Shown piece by piece: positions 1 to 12,312 of a stretch of 64,000 nt of DNA. The notes under the pieces were generated by a model, which was not told the DNA's origin, did not search any database, and was given only the letters and a program-made list of their open reading frames with translations. A program made the position numbers and the translations under genes. The first letter of the stretch is position 1. Every line of letters begins with the position of its first letter. Source of the stretch: Antilocapra americana (taxonomy: Eukaryota > Chordata > Mammalia > Artiodactyla > Antilocapridae); NCBI GenBank assembly GCA_007570785.1, contig ML662465.1:4041902-4105901 (forward strand). Reading direction: 5' to 3'.

Positions 1-330
1 TCTGGCACTTCTGCCTCCTGAGTATCTTTTGACTTGGTCTCTGCCCCTCGATGACCATTCTTTCAATAACCTTCGTTCAGGCTTTCTTTTTTTTTTTTTA
101 ACCTGGACCCACAGTGACCTTCCAGCTTCCTCGACTGGCTTGAGCTGGTCCTTATCCCTTCTGAGGAACATCTGGCTCTCCCCTTACTTTTGACAATGCC
201 TGTCATTTTAATGATCTTAGCCGTTTCCCTCTAAATTATTATTATTTTTTTTTCCTGATGAATGCTCTGGAGTTTCAAATCCATACACTTGTAGGAAATC
301 AATATTTTTGTGGTCAGTGTACTGCAAATT

Positions 331-542
331 GGGGGTTCCCTGGTGGCTCAGTCGTAAAGAATCTACCTGTCAAGCAGGAAATGCAGGTTCCATCCCTGGG
401 TCAGGAAGATCCCCCAGAGAAGGGCATGGGAACCCACTCCAGTATTTTGGCCTGGGCAATCCCATGGACAGGGGAGCCTGGCGGGCTGCACTCCAGGGGA
501 TCACAAGAGTTGGACACAGCTGAGCGACTGAGCAAGCAGGCA
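331..542 (+). mobile_element. Bov-tA SINE, with target-site duplication
   Basis: A full-length ruminant SINE. The tRNA-like head starts ggttccctggtggctcag, followed by the BovA part (cccactccagtattttggcc) and an end near gagcgactgagcaagc. A 13-bp direct repeat, tgtactgcaaatt, flanks it at 318-330 and 543-555. The open frames across it are SINE-derived. Confidence 0.95.
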
Positions 543-696
543 TGTACTGCAAATTGCCTGCTAACATGACAGCGCGGTCATTTCATTTGCAGGGCATTTA
601 CAGCAAGTATGTCCCCCAGCAATTCACATCACCATGCAAGAAGTGATGAGTGCCATGTCTCATCATCACCCTTGTAGCCCTAGACATCTTTTTTTT

Positions 697-976
697 CTTA
701 AGTCCTTATTTTTGGCTGTGCTGGGTCTTGGTTGCTGCAGGCAGGCTTTCTCTAGCTGTGGTGCGTAGGCGCTGCTCTTCATTGAGGTGTGTGGGCTTCT
801 CCTTGCCGTGGCTTCTTTAATTGCGGACCATAGGCTCTAGGTGCACGGGCTTCAGTAGTTGTGGCTCACTGGCTTCGTTGCTCCTTGGCACGTGGAGTTT
901 TCCCAGACCAGGGATCAAAGCTGTGTCCCCTGCATTGCCAGGTGGACTCCTAACCACTGGACCCCTGGGGAAGTCC
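697..976 (-). mobile_element. CHR-2-type SINE
   Basis: A cetartiodactyl tRNA-derived SINE in reverse. It reads from an A/T-rich tail (tttttggctgtgctgggtc) through ggcttcagtagttgtggctc to the inverted head ccactggacccctggggaagtcc. Imperfect flanking repeats agacatc and agacgtc fit a target-site duplication. Confidence 0.85.
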
Positions 977-1171
977 AGACGTCCTCTTTTTTTTAATTCA
1001 CTACTTATTTTAGTTTTTTCCATGAAAGTTGAAAACGACCACTGTCACTATGTTTGTCTCCTCATACGTTCAAGTTTTCTGTATGTCATTTGTGTATTTA
1101 ATTGCCATGGAATTAATGTTCAGTTGTGGGTTTCACTGTTCAGTTACCAATTCAGCTCAACCAGCATGTAC

Positions 1172-1387
1172 TGTGTGTGTGTGCTAAGTTTTTTCAGTTG
1201 TGTCCGACTGTTTGTGACTCTCTGGACTGAAGCCTACCAGGCTCCTTTGTCTGTAGGATTCTCCAGGCAAGAATACTAGAGTGGGTTGCCATGTCCTCCT
1301 CCAGGTGATCTTCCCGACCCAGGGATTAAACTTGTGTCTCCTGCCTTGGAAGATGGATTCTTTACCACTGTGTCACCTGGGAATATC
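1172..1387 (-). mobile_element. Bov-tA SINE
   Basis: A reverse-strand copy running from tcagttgtgtccgactgttt through caggcaagaatactagagtg to the head complement. It is somewhat diverged. Confidence 0.9.
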
Positions 1388-1388
1388 C

Positions 1389-4098
1389 AATGTATGTTGA
1401 GAACCTGTCAAATTCTAGGGGCTGGGGTTAAAAATATAACTGATGCCTAGGAACTTCAGTGGGAAGACAGACACACAAATAGATAATTAGAATACAGCCA
1501 AATGTATCTATTCTAGTGGATTTTAGGTGTTAGCAAGTAAATAATAATGCTATATCTTGATTTTGAATAGATAGAGCCTATTTGTAGCAAATGATATGAA
1601 AACATATTCAGGTCACCTCAGCGCTTTGGGTTGTAAGATTTGCTTCCTGGGTCTTGCTATTTCACAGCTTATTATTTGCATAAGCCTCTTCTTTTAATTA
1701 GTCTTAAGATGTTTCTCTTCCTCTCCTTCCTCTCAATTCTTTTTTAAGTATCTTCCTTATCAATAGTCTGATCTAGTAGTCAATTTGATCTCTCTTTTAA
1801 TGTTTCATCAGCATTTCTTCTATGGTTTCTCAGTGTTCCTCCACATGGGTTAGCCAAGTTTTTGCCTCCTAGAGTTTAAATCCTAAATTGTAGACTAAGG
1901 AAACAAATGCTGAAATAAATGCAAATATTTAAATATATAAATGTTCAGAACTACACGGAAATTCTGTTACCTGTCGGCGTGAACATTTCCACATCTACCA
2001 GCTTGGATTTCACATGGTCATTGGATACTTTCAGATGCATTGCCTGAGTGTCCACTTGAACCCATGCCCAGCTGTACCTTGGGGAAATACACCAGAGTAC
2101 TTCTGCTTCACTGGCTGTGGTGAGTGCTAGGCTAGATGGAGCAGGGGCTCAGGCTGGGGGGTCTCTGAAATGTACTGGGGGCTCAGTGAAGCTTTTCTGA
2201 CATGTGATACTTTAGCAGTCTTGGTAACAGGCAGGAAGATATGACAAGTGATTAAGAATTCCAAGAGAGAAGAAAACTTCATAGTGGAAAACCTAAAACC
2301 CTGAAAAGTATATTCTTTACTTGTTTTTGTCTATAAATTGAAAAAAGACAACTATATCTGACTTTCTACAGTGGTGAAACTCTACCCAGCTCTTATTTTC
2401 AAATTAGCTAATGAAATGTTTAGATCCATATGATCTCAAGTCCAGAATGACTGTGGTATTTCAATTCACAAGTTCCTGGATGCATTTGCATCCAGTAGAA
2501 GTAAATTGGTCCTTCAAAGCTTTAAGAAGCCTTGAAACCAGTATACTCAATTTTCTTCACCTCATGTAAATGGATGACCATCTACCCCTGAATAGACAGT
2601 TTTGCTTATACATGGAAAGTCTATTGAGGCATTATTTCCACAGTGTAGCTTTTAGTTTCTTTACTTCCATTAAACTTGTTTGTCCTCTCTTATAACCTTT
2701 TCAGCACTCTCACTGCTTTTGCATTTCTGGACATGCTAGGATTAATCATAATCCCCAGACAACCCCAATATGGCAGAACTCAAGCACGTGATCACCCATG
2801 ACCACTAACACCCAACTTTTTGAAGTTGGGTAGTATTGACTGGCTTTTGTTCTCCTCTGTGGAAGACCATCATTAGAAAGACTTCTGTGCCAGCTTTGAG
2901 GACCATTGCAGTGGATCTGGGGAGCCCTTACATGCAGAAGGTTGAGAGAATTAAATGGATTTTCTTTAGGAAGACAATTCTGGCAGCAGGTGGAGGAAGG
3001 GAAAGAGGAGTAGGTGAAAGAAGACTAGCTAGGAAGCTGTGGGACAGACTGAGGAGTGGCAGTGGTCAGGGCTAAGGCAAAGGCATTGGCGATTGACTGG
3101 AAAACACATTTAACAGCGTGATGTTTGAGGTGAAGGGAAGAGGGGTACGGTTAGATGTTACTTAGAGAGAGAGATAACACCATGATACTTGGCTTTTCCA
3201 GTGTTTTATAATGCTGCTCTCTTTTCTAAAACATATAATTCATATATCTACTGTTTTGATTGTGCTTTCTCTTCCACTGATTTGTGGCTTTAGTGTGCCT
3301 GTATGTGTGTGCACACCAGTACCACACTGCTTTCCTAACTGTTGATCTGTAGCATGTTTTGAATCTGGTACACATGGTTTCTGTTGAGCTCTTCTTTTCC
3401 AGGTATTCTTTCCTATTTCCTATTCCTATTTTGGTATCGCTTTTCTAGTTCCTAGAAAAATTCACTTAGGATTTTAATTGATATGGAGCTCACTCATTTA
3501 TCCAAACAGTATTTATTGGGTGTCTGCTATGGGCTGGGTCCTGAGGAGACAGAAATAACTAAAACCCAGGAATTATGGTCTAGGAAACCTGTGAGCTAGA
3601 CCCGGGGAGAATTGATATCTTTACAGCGTGAGCATGACACATCTCTTTATGGACCCAAAGCTTTTATGTGCTTCCTAAATATTTTGTTGCAATAGTTCTT
3701 GTTTAGAATAGTGCCTAATTAGTGTAATTGGTAAGCATGGGTCATATTGATGTTTGCATATACTTGACAGCTTCTCTAGCTACAGTTGATCATTTAGTTA
3801 CTTCTTTGACTTTTCTGTATATATAATATTATCTGTGTTTGTTTCTATTTCTTTTGATATTATTTTAATGATTTCTTTTTCTTTCCTTATTTAATTAGTG
3901 AGACTCTTCCAAAATAATGTTTAGCTGTATAATTGTTTATAGCAATATTGTATAAAGGGCATGTGATTGCACCCCTCTTGGGTAATCCAGAAACATGATA
4001 AGGAATGCTTAAATCCTGCTAAAATGCAGATGTCCTAACCCGAATGGTTTCCAGTGGAAATCAGCAAGCATTTCCCTCCACCCTTCTCTCTCTCTTTT
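1389..4098. other. Non-coding, no gene seen; weak old-repeat traces
   Basis: This is A/T-rich intronic sequence. The part around 2890-3100 (gacaattctggcagcaggtg and neighbours) resembles an old interspersed repeat that I cannot name firmly. Open frames here are short and show no recognisable protein. The sequence contains no exon I can support. Confidence 0.6.
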
Positions 4099-4208
4099 TT
4101 GGCCATACCACTTGGCATGTGGGATCTTAGTTCCCCAACCCAGGGTCAGACTCTCGCCCCCTGCATTGGAAGCGTGGAGTCTTAATCACAGGACCACCAG
4201 GGAAGTCC
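4099..4208 (-). mobile_element. Short CHR-type SINE
   Basis: Reverse copy of a short tRNA-derived SINE: ttggcatgtgggatcttagt, then ctgcattggaagcgtggagt, and head complement accaccagggaagtcc. Confidence 0.85.
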
Positions 4209-4410
4209 TTCTGCTCTTTTCTTTTAGCCTCACACTTCCTAATGTGTGTGATGAGCCTTTCTGTGTCTTAGTGCCTTGTATGTCTATGTCTTAGTTGTAA
4301 GATTGACAGGTGATCTTATGGGAAGAATGCTGAACTTATGGAGAAAGCAATTGCAGTGCGCTTAGGCTAAGGAAGGACTTGGAAGAGAAGGTTGAGAAAT
4401 AGGGGAGTTT

Positions 4411-5178
4411 GTTTTTTTTTTTAACTTATTTCTTTTAACCGGAAGATAATTGCTTTCCAGTGTTGTGTTGGTTTCTGCCGTACAGCAGCGTGAGTCGGCC
4501 ATAGGTATATATGCTTACCCCCACTCTGGAACCTCCCTCCCAGCCCCCACCCCACCCCACCCTATAGGTTGTCTCGGAGCACCAGGCTGAGCTCCCTGTG
4601 TTACACAGCAGCTTCCCACTAGCGATCTGTTTTACATATGGTAATATATATATTTCAGCGCTACTCTCTGAATCTGTCCCATCCTCTCCTGCCCCCACTG
4701 TGTCCATAAGTCTGTTCTCTATGTCTGTGTTTCTGTTCCCGCCCAGCAAATAGGTTCATCAGCACGCTTTTTATAGATTGCATCAATATTTGATATTTTC
4801 CTCTTTCTAACTTATTTCACTCTGTATAACAGTCTCTGGGTTCATCCACCTCACTAGAATTAACTCAAATTCTGTCTTTTCTTATGGCTGAGTAATAGTC
4901 CATTGCATATATGTACCACAACTTCTTTATCCCTTCATCTGTTGACAGGCATCTAGGTTGCTTCCACGTCCTGGCTCTTGTAAATAGTGCTGCAGTGAAC
5001 ATTGGGATACATGTGTCTTTTTCAATTATGGTTTTCTCAGTATACGCCCACTAGTGGGATGGCTGGGTCATATGGTAGTTTTTTTATTCGTAGTTTTTAA
5101 AGAAATTTCCATTCTGTTCTTCATAGTGGCTGTATCAGTTTACATTCCCACCAACAGTGCAAAAGGGTTCCCTTTGGT
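4411..5178 (-). mobile_element. L1 LINE 3' end, antisense, about 0.77 kb
   Basis: The T-run at the left is the poly(A) tail of a reverse-strand L1. It is followed by ruminant L1 3' sequence (gtgttgtgttggtttctgcc) and then the ORF2 end read backwards (tatggctgagtaatagtcca, cattcccaccaacagtgc). Flanking aggggagttt / gaggagttt may be the target-site duplication. It is 5'-truncated and carries no intact protein. Confidence 0.9.
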
Positions 5179-6327
5179 GAGAGGAGTTTAAATGGAGTAT
5201 ATGTGATGATATGTTCATAGAACTTGTCAAGTGGTCAATAGGTCACAGACCGATGGACTTAATTGTAGTCTTTGAATCTTGGAATAGTCTTTAGGAACAG
5301 AAGCTTTGCTAATCTACAGATTTTGATGAATGTTCTAACAGTCCTCTCCCCAGAAAAAAATCTCCACAAATACACACTTGTATATAATTTCATAGACTTC
5401 CCAGACATCTTCAAGCCTATGGACAAGAACCCCAGGATTAAAGGAAACCCATCTATATGGTCTGTAGCTCAGGAAGCCTGCTGGTTATCAGAGAGATGCT
5501 GGGCTGCAGCTTCCGGACTATGAACTGGTCTTAATATACAGATGGGTCCCTCACACATCTGTCTGTGTGTATTGTTCTGCTGGTCTCCAGAATACACACT
5601 CGAGGTCTCTCTGAGAGCCCTCCCACGCCAAAAGCAGAAATTTGGTTCTCTAATTGATGAGATTTGATGAGCACATCAAATTACTTCCCCTTAAAACAAA
5701 TCAGCTTGTTGGGCAGGTTGTTAATATAGTTACATTATTTAAACGTTTAGATGAGGGCATAAGAAAGCTGACATTGCTTTAGGGCAGTTGGGATATGGTA
5801 AGAGGTGAATCTGAGATCCTGACTGTGCTGTTTGTTCACTAGCTCGCTGGCTCTCTCTGACCTTGGCGGAATCAGCCTCCCTGCTGTGTTTCCGCACTTG
5901 TCCGCCAGAGAACAAGCCCGGGTATGTTTAGGAAGTTGGCAGGTGACAAGGAGACATTATAAGACAGTAAGTAAACAGTCTGAGACAGCAAGTTAGTATT
6001 GGGGAAAAGAGTCAGGTGAGATTTCACCTCTCCACTGCATGCCAAGATAAATTCCAAATAGATTAAGAGTTTCATGTAAAAAATAAAGTCATAAAATAAA
6101 TGGAAGGAAATATGGAAAGTACTTCATGCTCTGGCTTACAAATGCAGAGAATGAACAGCAAAAGATAACCCTTAGATTTAGCCACATACCTAAAATTCTG
6201 TCTATCATAGATCATAATTAAAATTATGGTGAACGATTAACTGTAAAAAATTGAGAGTCGTCACAACAGAGGGTTAGTATTCTTAACGTATAAAGCTTTT
6301 TTACGAGTCATTTTAGAGAACTCTACT
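5179..6327. other. Unique intronic sequence, no gene seen
   Basis: There is no recognisable repeat or exon. The 83-codon frame at 5272-5523 has no recognised homology and no convincing codon pattern. Confidence 0.6.
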
Positions 6328-6536
6328 GGGGCTTCTTTGGTGACTCAGGCAGTAAAGAATCCACCTGCAATGCAGGAGACTATAGTGTTTGAGTCCTGGG
6401 TCGAGAAGTTCCCCTGGAGAAGGGAATGGCTACCCACTCCAGTATTCTTGCCTAGAGAATCCCATGGACAGAGGAGCCTGGCGGGCCGTAACCCATGGGG
6501 TCACAGACTCGGACACGACTGAGCAACTAACAAACA
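6328..6536 (+). mobile_element. Bov-tA SINE
   Basis: Full-length forward copy: ggcttctttggtgactcagg, agtaaagaatccacctgcaa, cccactccagtattcttgcc and ggacacgactgagcaactaa. Confidence 0.95.
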
Positions 6537-6890
6537 CTTTTCACTTTCCCTGCCATAAGCAAATACCATGAGCAGAAAGTCACAGAGGAAGTACGAATGA
6601 GCAGGAAATGTGTGAGACTCTTCAAAATTCGAGGAGCTGAAGAAGCACAGAGCTTGAAGACCTCATTTTTCATTGACCAAATTGGCAAAGGTGAAACTCA
6701 AGTTGCGTTGCTGCCTTGGGAGAGGTGAGGAGGGCTATGTCGCACATTGCTAGCACAAGTGTGAAGTGGCTTTCTTTTCCAGAGAGGAATTTGCCATTGT
6801 GTTTAAGAGCCACTTTCTTGTAGGGGAGGAAGGATAAATGGAGACTGTGGAATTGACATGCGCACTACTGTATTTGACATAGATAACCAT

Positions 6891-7050
6891 GAGACTTCCC
6901 TGGTGGTCCAGGGGCTAAGACTCCACGCTCCCAATGTAGGCCCCCTGGTTCCTTCCCTGGTCAGGGAACTAGATCCCACATACCACAACTAAAGGTCTCA
7001 CGTGCCATAGCTAAGACTTTGTGTGGCCAAATGAATAAAGATAAATAAAA
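6891..7050 (+). mobile_element. CHR-type SINE
   Basis: Forward copy beginning gagacttccctggtggtcca and ending in an A-rich tail aataaagataaataaaa. Its internal portion is shorter than that of the CHR-2 copies elsewhere in the window. Confidence 0.85.
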
Positions 7051-7084
7051 TGTTTTTTTAAAAGAGAAAATACTTTCATTAAAA

Positions 7085-7289
7085 AGATAAAATAGATCTA
7101 ACCCGCAAGGACCTACTGTATAGCACAGGGAACTTGGCTTAATAGTCTGCAATCACCTAAACAGGGAAAGAATTTGAAAAGGAGTAGGTATATAAGTATG
7201 TATAACCGAATCACTTTGCTGTACACCCGAAACTATCGCAACATTGTAAATCAACCGTAGTCTGATATAAAATAAAAATTAAAAAAAAG
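7085..7289 (+). mobile_element. L1 3' UTR fragment
   Basis: Typical artiodactyl L1 3' end: tactgtatagcacagggaac, atcactttgctgtacacccg, acattgtaaatcaaccgta, then an A-rich tail. It follows the preceding SINE almost directly. Confidence 0.88.
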
Positions 7290-8645
7290 AGAAAGAACTA
7301 CTTCAAAAGTCTTAGCCCTAGATTCTCTGCCTGCCACCTGACTGCAGTCTGGTACTCTCAGATTTCTCTGTCATCCAGTTCCCCCTGTCCTCTAGCCCCC
7401 TTCCTCCTCCAGCCTCAGTCCACCCTGGCGGCCTCCCTTTGCCACCACTTTCGAAACTCTGTTCAGCCGGCCTTTTCTTTTGACCTGTTCTGCAGCCCAG
7501 CAGCCTGACGCCTTTATCTTCTTGGCAGCTTCACTCCAATACCTGGGATGCAGGGTGCGGTCCAAAAAGATCATCCAATTGTACAGGTTAGGGCTGCCAA
7601 AAGTTTATGGCCTCCAAGCTCTGCTGGGCTTTTCATACTGCCTTCCTATCCTTGGCTGAGTTTCCCATCCCATTTTCCTAAGTGCCTTCGCCAGATTTTT
7701 TACTTTTCTCAAACCTACTCCACCCGGCTCCAGACACACCCACTCTCCTCAGATGACCTGCCTCCTAACTGCCGAGCAGGCGGGCTGCAGCCCCCGGTTC
7801 TTGGCCCCTGGTGCTCCCGGGGTACCATCTTCACACTCACCCTTGCTTCTCCTCTGCCCAGCTCGCAGGGGCTTCTCTTCATTGGTCTTCCCCAGTCTTT
7901 TCTGCATCTTCAGGTCTCCCTCCCTTTGCTGGCTGTTTCTTCTTGACTGCTAACTGTGTTCAGGTTTCTCTCGGCTTTCTGAGAAAGCTGTGCCTCTCCC
8001 ACCTCCACCCTGCATCTTGGCTTCCAGGAACCATTCTCCTCATACTTTCCTGTCCTCTCTGCCACCGTTTGCATTTTTAACCAGTCTGTCAGCCTCGCTT
8101 CCCTCCCTGCTTCTTCCCTCCCCTCCCAGGGGACTCGTCCTCTGTTCCCTGCCTTGGCCCCTCTTCTGTTGTGTTCACAAGCCTTCTGTCCTTAGCTTCC
8201 ATCTTCTCTGTAGGATTAGGAGTGAACACCCCCAAATCCATGTTTGCTGCTCGTCCTTACAGCGTGACCTGAACGCCCCTCATCCAGACGCCTCTTTGGT
8301 GCTTCAGAACCAAACGTCAAAAAACCATACATACATCAAAACACCACACATACATACATCAAAAAACATACAGCTCAAAAAACAAAAAAAACTCTTGTTT
8401 TTTGTTCAGCAGAACGCTGAAACTCTGCATTCCTGGAGCTGCCTGCGTCAAACTGACCTGCAAACCCTTCCCAATCTCCTCTCTAGGTGAAGAGCCTTGT
8501 CACCCAGTCAGCCACTCAGGATAGAAACTTGGTGATCACTCTAGGCTCTTCCTTCTCGCTTCCTACCCACATCACCTCACCAGGACCTGATCACTGTATC
8601 TCTGTAAAAACTCCCGTCCCCTCCTCTGCCTGTCCACTGCTTTCC
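7290..8645. other. C/T-rich non-coding stretch, probably an old LINE relic in part
   Basis: On the + strand this is C- and T-rich with overlapping open frames that arise from low-complexity composition. The segment around 8500-8640 (aacttggtgatcactctagg) resembles an ancient LINE-2-like relic, but I could not assign it with confidence. No exon is recognised. Confidence 0.45.
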
Positions 8646-8935
8646 TTTTTTTCCCCCCTTTTCTTAAAGGTTCGTTTTTGGTTGCACTGGGTCTTTGTTG
8701 CTGCGTGTGGGCTTTCTCTAGATGTAGTGTGCAGACTTCCACTGCAGTGGCTCTCTTGCAGCTAAGCACAGACTCTAGGCCCACGGGCTTCAGTAGTTGC
8801 AGCACACAGGCTCAGCAGTTTTGGGCCACGGGCTTAGTTGTCCCACAGCATGTGGGATCTTCCTGGCCAGGGATTGAACCGGTGTCCCTTTCGTTGCAAG
8901 GCAGTTCCCTAACCACTGGACCACCAGGGAAGCCC
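8646..8935 (-). mobile_element. CHR-2 SINE
   Basis: Reverse copy with gttgcactgggtctttgttg, ggcttcagtagttgcagcac, cagcatgtgggatcttcctg and accaccagggaagccc. Similar flanks (cctgtccactgctttcc before, ctgcccactgtttgctttc after) look like a diverged target-site duplication. Confidence 0.88.
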
Positions 8936-9082
8936 TGCCCACTGTTTGCTTTCTTGGGGCCTGGACCCTCCTCTTCCCTTACTTGGATCTTGTATACGTG
9001 GGTCTCTTAATTCTCCTCGTTCTCCAGGGTGTCTTCCCCTCAGTCATTTTCCACATGGTTGCCAGAAACATCCTTCCAAAGA

Positions 9083-9275
9083 AAAACCATTTATTTGGGT
9101 GCTTATTGTATACCGGGCACTATTCCGAGTGCTAGTTACGTACCGACTCACTTAATACCCAGCATAGGTGCATCGGATTATCCCCTTTTACAGGTGAGAA
9201 AACAGAGATTTCAGCAATTTGTCTGAGGCCACAGAGCTTGTAAGTCTGTCTCCAGAGTCTGTCCTCTTAACATCC
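9083..9275 (-). repeat. MIR SINE relic
   Basis: Reads as the complement of MIR: gtgcttattgtataccgggc, then attatccccttttacaggtg, and ggccacagagcttgtaag. Confidence 0.75.
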
Positions 9276-9390
9276 TGTGATGACACAAAATGAAACCATT
9301 TGAGGGGCATTCCAGGAGTTAGCACCTCACATGTATTATCTTTTTGAATCCTTTCAGGTCTCTAACTTAGAAACTCAGTATCTCCATTTT

Positions 9391-9598
9391 GGGGCTTCCC
9401 TGGTGGCTCAGTGATGAAGAATCCACCTGCCAATGCAGGAGATGTGGGTTCGATCCCTGGGCCGGGAAGATCCTCTGGAGAAGGAAATGGCAACCCGCCC
9501 TAGTATTCTTGCCTGGGAAATCCCATGGACAGAGGAGCCTGGAGGGCTACAGTTCATGAGGTTGCCAAAGACGTGGACACGACTGAACAACTAAATAA
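9391..9598 (+). mobile_element. Bov-tA SINE with target-site duplication
   Basis: Full-length copy starting ggggcttccctggtggctca. Flanks atctccatttt (before) and aatttccatttt (after) fit a slightly diverged duplication. Confidence 0.95.
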
Positions 9599-9611
9599 CA
9601 ATTTCCATTTT

Positions 9612-10827
9612 TTACACATGAGGAAATAGAGGTCCAGAAATGTGAAGTAATCTTGTACTTACACAACTTTTAGGTGGTGGATGGGGCTTTGAGCCCTGCA
9701 GACTCAGCCCCCTCATCCACCCACAAGGAGCTGGGGGTGTATGAGGGGGTACCTTCTGAAACCAATACTTTTATGAGAGTTTTTCTATTCTACTTTCAAA
9801 ATTATAGGTGGCAAAGGAGGTATGCATGTATAAGATGTTCTCACTTATAAGAGCATTTGTAGTGGTAAGAGAAGATTAGCTTCCTGTTTGAACGATATCC
9901 AGATATGATAAAATAGCAGATTTGCCCCGTAATGCCATAGAAATTCCAGTGCTCGCTTAATGTGCTCCATTCGGATTGCTCTCCCGCTGCCTTTTGATCT
10001 CCTGATTTTTCAGTCAGGAGTTTTTCTAAATTCTTAGGGACATAGCTATCATAACAACATATTACAGCACAGCGAATTGAACTGACGTCTCCACTAGCCG
10101 CTTCCTGAAATTATCCATGGTAGGAAAATTGTTTGCTGAGGAGAGGAACTTAAGACATTATAGGAGACAGTTTCATTTAAGATGATTGGCTAAATGCATA
10201 TTTATTTCTTCTCTCCCATTAAAATCTGTTGAAATATTAGAAGAGATATTAAAAAATATTTTTTAATTAAAAAATAAGTTACTGTAAGCCATTCAGAAAA
10301 AGTTCCAAGTGACTTTTTGGGTAGCAGGTAGCTCTACAGATGAGTAAAGCAAGTGCGGCTTTATTTGCTCACTCATTGTCTGAGGCAGAACCACAGTTTG
10401 TAAGGAAAGTCCCCAGAAAAGATGTTACCTCCACTTAAAAAAAAGAGGGGGTGGCTACAAAATGATACTGGGTTCTTGGAAGTTAAAAAAAATATATACA
10501 GTACTGTCACCATTTCATAAAATGTTTCTCAAGGGACTAAAGAAGTAGTGTTCAGAAAAGAAGTAAAGGAAGTTTCTATGTTCTTTTATTTTCCAGGATA
10601 CAGGACTCCCCCAAATGTACATTATCAGGAATAATACTAATAAAACAAAAACGGAGTTATTTACTAGGTCATTACAAAATTGGAGGAGTATGCTGTCTCT
10701 TCCTTCAACCTCCCATCCCATTCATGTGAATAAATTACATTGGTCTTCACACCGAAAGAATGCCACCTTTCTTTCTTCCTGACGGCCATCAAGGTGCTTT
10801 CTATTAACCAAAATGGAGGGCAGTTTT
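9612..10827. other. Unique intronic sequence, no gene seen
   Basis: A/T-rich DNA with no recognised element. Antisense open frames near 10515-10945 show no known motif. Confidence 0.55.
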
Positions 10828-11030
10828 GCCCCCCTACCCCAACATTTGGCAATATACCTAGATAATTTTGGTTGTCGTCTCTGGGGTAAAGAGGATACAC
10901 TGCTACTGGCTTCTGAGCAGAATGATCCAGGGTCACTGTTAACATTCTGCAGTGCCCAGGACAGCACCCACCCCCAGCAAGAAGGCATTATCTAGACCAA
11001 AACACCAGTAGTGCCAAAGTTGAGAAATCA
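10828..11030. repeat. Non-autonomous hAT-like DNA transposon relic (family A)
   Basis: Contains acatttggcaatatacctag, aattttggttgtcgtctctg, agtgcccaggacagcacc and agtagtgccaaagttgagaa. The same layout recurs at 32483-32652 and 35208-35410. Resembles a common mammalian hAT MITE; the family name is not assigned. Confidence 0.65.
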
Positions 11031-11802
11031 ATTCTAAATTGCCTAGCACACTTGTAGCCCCAAATTTTACTTTATCTCCTAAGACTTCAGAGATGTAAGC
11101 AGTTAAAATCTGAAAGCTAAAAACTGGCAGTCTTCTTTGTGTGAAACTGTCCTCTACCACTTTACTAGAAGGTAGATGAAATCTCTTTTAACGTTTCACT
11201 GTGCCTAATCTGCCTGCATGGTGAAACTAGGGTGTGACATTAAATTTGACATTGAATGCCTGGGGCAAACATATCCATGGTTAGAATGACTGGCCCCTCT
11301 CTCTGCCACTCTGTCATTGTCAGTCTGTCTGGTTGTCCTTCCCAGGGAGTCTGGGTGCAGGCTCATAGTGCCTCTCTGACCCAGGCTACAGGCAGCCATG
11401 ACTAATCGGACTTGGCATGGGAAGTAAGAGCTTGGAGCTTTCCCCAGTGCAAACTGGATCAGCAGAGATGTCTTATGCCTAAACTCTCTCCATCTCTCTG
11501 GTCCTCCCCATTGCAGTGTTGTAGTGAGGTCTTCAAAAGATGAAATCTTTTTAACCTTTGTCTCTCTAAAAATGCCTTTATTTCACCTTCATCTTTGAGG
11601 AAAATTTACATTTGATCTGGAATCACTGGTTGACTTTTTTCTCTCACCGCTTTATAAAGATGTTATTCCATTGTCCTCTGGTCCTAGCGTTAGTTGCGCC
11701 CTTGTCTGTGAAGTGCCCTTCTGTTTTCTTCTTCTTTTTCTTCTCTGCTTTTTAAGATTTTCTCTTTATCTTTGAGTTTCAACAATTTGACCTTGATCTT
11801 TA

Positions 11803-11939
11803 TTTTTTAGGTTTTTTTTGTTTTTAGTTTGGCCACACCGTGCGGCATGGGGGATCTTAGTTCTCAGACCAAGGATCAACCCTGTACCGCCTGCATTGGA
11901 AGTGCAGATTCTTAACCCCTGGACCACAAAGGAAGTCCC
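11803..11939 (-). mobile_element. Short CHR-type SINE, first of two at one site
   Basis: Reverse copy: cacaccgtgcggcatggggg through ctggaccacaaaggaagtcc. It is bounded by tgaccttgatcttta (11788-11802) and tgaccttaatcttta (11940-11954). Confidence 0.88.
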
Positions 11940-11954
11940 TGACCTTAATCTTTA

Positions 11955-12297
11955 AACAAATTTATTTTTATTTATTCATTTATTTTTGGTTGCACTGGGT
12001 TTTCATTGCTATATTCAGACTGTCTCTAGTTGCAGCAACCAAGATCTCCTCTCTTCACTGCAATGCTTCGACTTCTCACTGGGGTGGCTTCTGTTGTTGT
12101 GGAGTACAGGCTCTAGGCTGCATAGGCTTTGGTAGTGGCGGCACACGGGCTCAGGAATTGCCCCTCTCGGGCTCTAGAGCACAGGTTCAGTAGCTGTGGT
12201 GCATGAGCTTGGTTGCTCCACAGCATGTGTGATCTTCCCATATGTGTCCCCTGCATTGACAAGTAGAGTCTCATCCACTACACCACCAGAGAATTTC
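11955..12297 (-). mobile_element. CHR-2 SINE, second insertion at the same site
   Basis: Reverse copy with gttgcactgggttttcattg, ggctctaggctgcataggct and caccaccagagaatt. It is bounded by tgaccttaatcttta (11940-11954) and tgaccttgttctttt (12298-12312). Confidence 0.88.
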
Positions 12298-12312
12298 TGA
12301 CCTTGTTCTTTT

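Noticed and set aside
331..542. tRNA gene suggested by the tRNA-like SINE heads
   Set aside because: The A/B-box-like heads (here and in about a dozen other copies) belong to Bov-tA and CHR SINEs. None shows an intact tRNA cloverleaf outside a SINE.
821..1279. 152-codon forward open frame
   Set aside because: It runs through a reverse CHR-2 SINE and into a reverse Bov-tA. The translated motifs recur wherever these SINEs occur, so it is not a gene.
7548..8490. Cluster of overlapping Leu/Pro/Ser-rich forward frames up to 166 codons
   Set aside because: C/T-rich composition suppresses stops in several frames at once. There is no conserved motif and no coherent splice structure, and part looks like an old LINE relic.
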